The position numbers were made by a program, and so were the translations under genes. Positions 5,743 through 6,116 of a stretch of DNA of 6,116 nucleotides are shown here, piece by piece (the first letter of the stretch is position 1; every line of letters starts with the position of its first letter). The notes beneath the pieces were generated by a model that saw only the letters and a list, made by a program, of their open reading frames with translations, was not told the DNA's origin and searched no databases. The stretch is from NCBI GenBank assembly GCA_020434375.1, contig JAGRAY010000106.1, positions 1 through 6,116 of the forward strand. Reading direction: 5' to 3'. The stretch is from Bdellovibrionales bacterium. Its GTDB lineage: Bacteria > Bdellovibrionota_G > JALEGL01 > JAGRAY01.

Positions 5743-5797
5743 AACAGTATGACGTCGTGCGACCCTTCAGTCGCTCAACGAAAATGGTTTTTATTTT
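5738..5797 (+). terminator. Degenerate third copy of the terminator repeat
   Basis: The right half is clearly related to the repeat at 1648-1716: CAGTCGCTCAA (5768-5778) is identical to its loop end, and GTTTTTATTTT (5787-5797) resembles its T-rich arm. The left half has been replaced, and only AATAAAAC (5738-5745), overlapping the stop codon of the preceding gene, can pair with GTTTTTATT after one bulge. It may still end the transcript of the upstream gene, but weakly. The GC-rich motif copy C (5747-5767) fills the loop. Confidence 0.45.
5747..5767 (+). repeat. Short GC-rich intergenic motif, copy C
   Basis: GTATGACGTCGTGCGACCCT followed by T matches copy A with about four changes over 21 bases, including the identical ATGACGTCG core. 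It begins 5 bases after the stop codon of the exported-protein gene and lies within the degenerate terminator repeat. Confidence 0.35.
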
Positions 5798-6093
5798 CTC
5801 ATCGACTCTACGAATTCACGAACACTTTGTGTAGTCGTAACAGACGCCGTTTTTTCGCATGGAAACTTCATCCTGAGGGTTATTTCAACTGCACAACATG
5901 TCGCATGATGAGGTGCCAGGCTACTTTTGGTGACATCTTGAGACGCCAAAAGTAGCCTGGCACCAATGTCATACAATTTCTACTTTCCGTTCCCATTTTT
6001 TTAGTTGTTGTCGGCTCTGCGTCGATAATCATGAAGGCGACTATAGTATTTTAAGTTTTAGTTGATACTGCTTAAATTTTGGAAGATTGACGT
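5798..6093. other. Intergenic region without a convincing gene
   Basis: About 300 bases follow the third terminator-like repeat. Short open frames on both strands here have no protein-like character and run across the palindrome at 5912-5964. The only definite structure is that palindrome. TATAGT at 6042-6047 and GATAAT at 6024-6029 are possible -10 boxes for a gene starting near the right edge, but neither has a clear -35. Confidence 0.5.
5912..5964. repeat. REP/BIME-like or MITE-like inverted repeat
   Basis: This is a perfect 19-bp inverted repeat: GGTGCCAGGCTACTTTTGG at 5912-5930 and its reverse complement at 5946-5964, separated by 15 bases. Each arm contains GTAG next to the mini-palindrome GCC-T-GGC, the layout of REP elements mobilised by RAYT (TnpA-REP) transposases, so the pair looks like a BIME. 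TGACAT in the loop (5931-5936) can also pair with ATGTCA (5966-5971), giving an alternative fold. No T tract follows on either strand, so it is not an intrinsic terminator. No transposase is in the window. Confidence 0.7.
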
Positions 6094-6116
6094 ATGGCGA
6101 CTTGGAGCGTAGCGAC
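6094..6116 (+). CDS. Possible start of a gene cut by the window edge
   Basis: ATG at 6094 is preceded by GGAAG (6081-6085) at an 8-base spacing, a reasonable ribosome binding site, and the seven codons present (MATWSVA) have no stop. This is too short to identify a product or to exclude chance. Confidence 0.25.

Noticed and set aside
1648..5797. CRISPR array formed by the repeated hairpins
   Set aside because: There are only two full copies plus one degenerate copy, spaced about 1.7 and 2.4 kb apart with genes between, and no cas genes.
5912..5964. Intrinsic terminator
   Set aside because: The stem is strong but no T tract follows it on either strand; a REP-like element fits better.
5749..5976. 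Short frames on both strands near the right end
   Set aside because: They run through the GC-rich motif and the REP-like palindrome, overlap each other, and resemble no protein.

Overview
The window suggests a moderately AT-rich, Gram-negative-type bacterium. Four features support this: a 5S rRNA 3' end, a TtcA-type tRNA thiolase, several proteins with Sec signal peptides, and a decayed RelE toxin gene. The mix of exported proteins without recognisable families and compact, mostly monocistronic genes would fit Bdellovibrionota or a related predatory or environmental lineage. That placement is an inference; no marker in the window fixes the taxon.

Layout. Positions 1-77 are the 3' end of a 5S rRNA, the tail of an rRNA operon, closed by a strong intrinsic terminator at 85-123. 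Next is a two-gene plus-strand unit: an isoprenylcysteine-carboxyl-methyltransferase-like membrane methyltransferase (151-804) and ttcA (819-1628). The end of ttcA lies inside a large GC-rich hairpin, and just after it is a terminator-like repeat hairpin. From about 1690 onward the content looks accessory. It contains a two-membrane-span coiled-coil protein on the minus strand (1690-2187), a divergent exported protein (2255-2992), a broken RelE toxin remnant (3055-3289), a second copy of the terminator repeat (3348-3417), an exported minus-strand protein (3422-4474), and a divergent exported protein (4717-5742). The last part (5743-6116) has no convincing complete gene. It holds a degenerate third copy of the terminator repeat, a 19-bp perfect inverted repeat resembling a REP/BIME or MITE, and possibly the first codons of a gene that runs off the edge.

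How it fits together. The only genes with recognisable functions are ttcA (tRNA C32 thiolation), the membrane methyltransferase, and the dead RelE. The other four proteins are unrecognised. Three have signal peptides and the fourth is membrane-anchored, so this is a small group of envelope or secreted genes in two divergent pairs. No complete new system can be demonstrated. The most unusual content is non-coding: a terminator-like hairpin repeat with a conserved loop and one compensatory base-pair change, sitting at both convergent gene junctions; a short GC-rich motif seen three times in intergenic DNA, once beside the toxin remnant; and the REP-like palindrome near the right edge.
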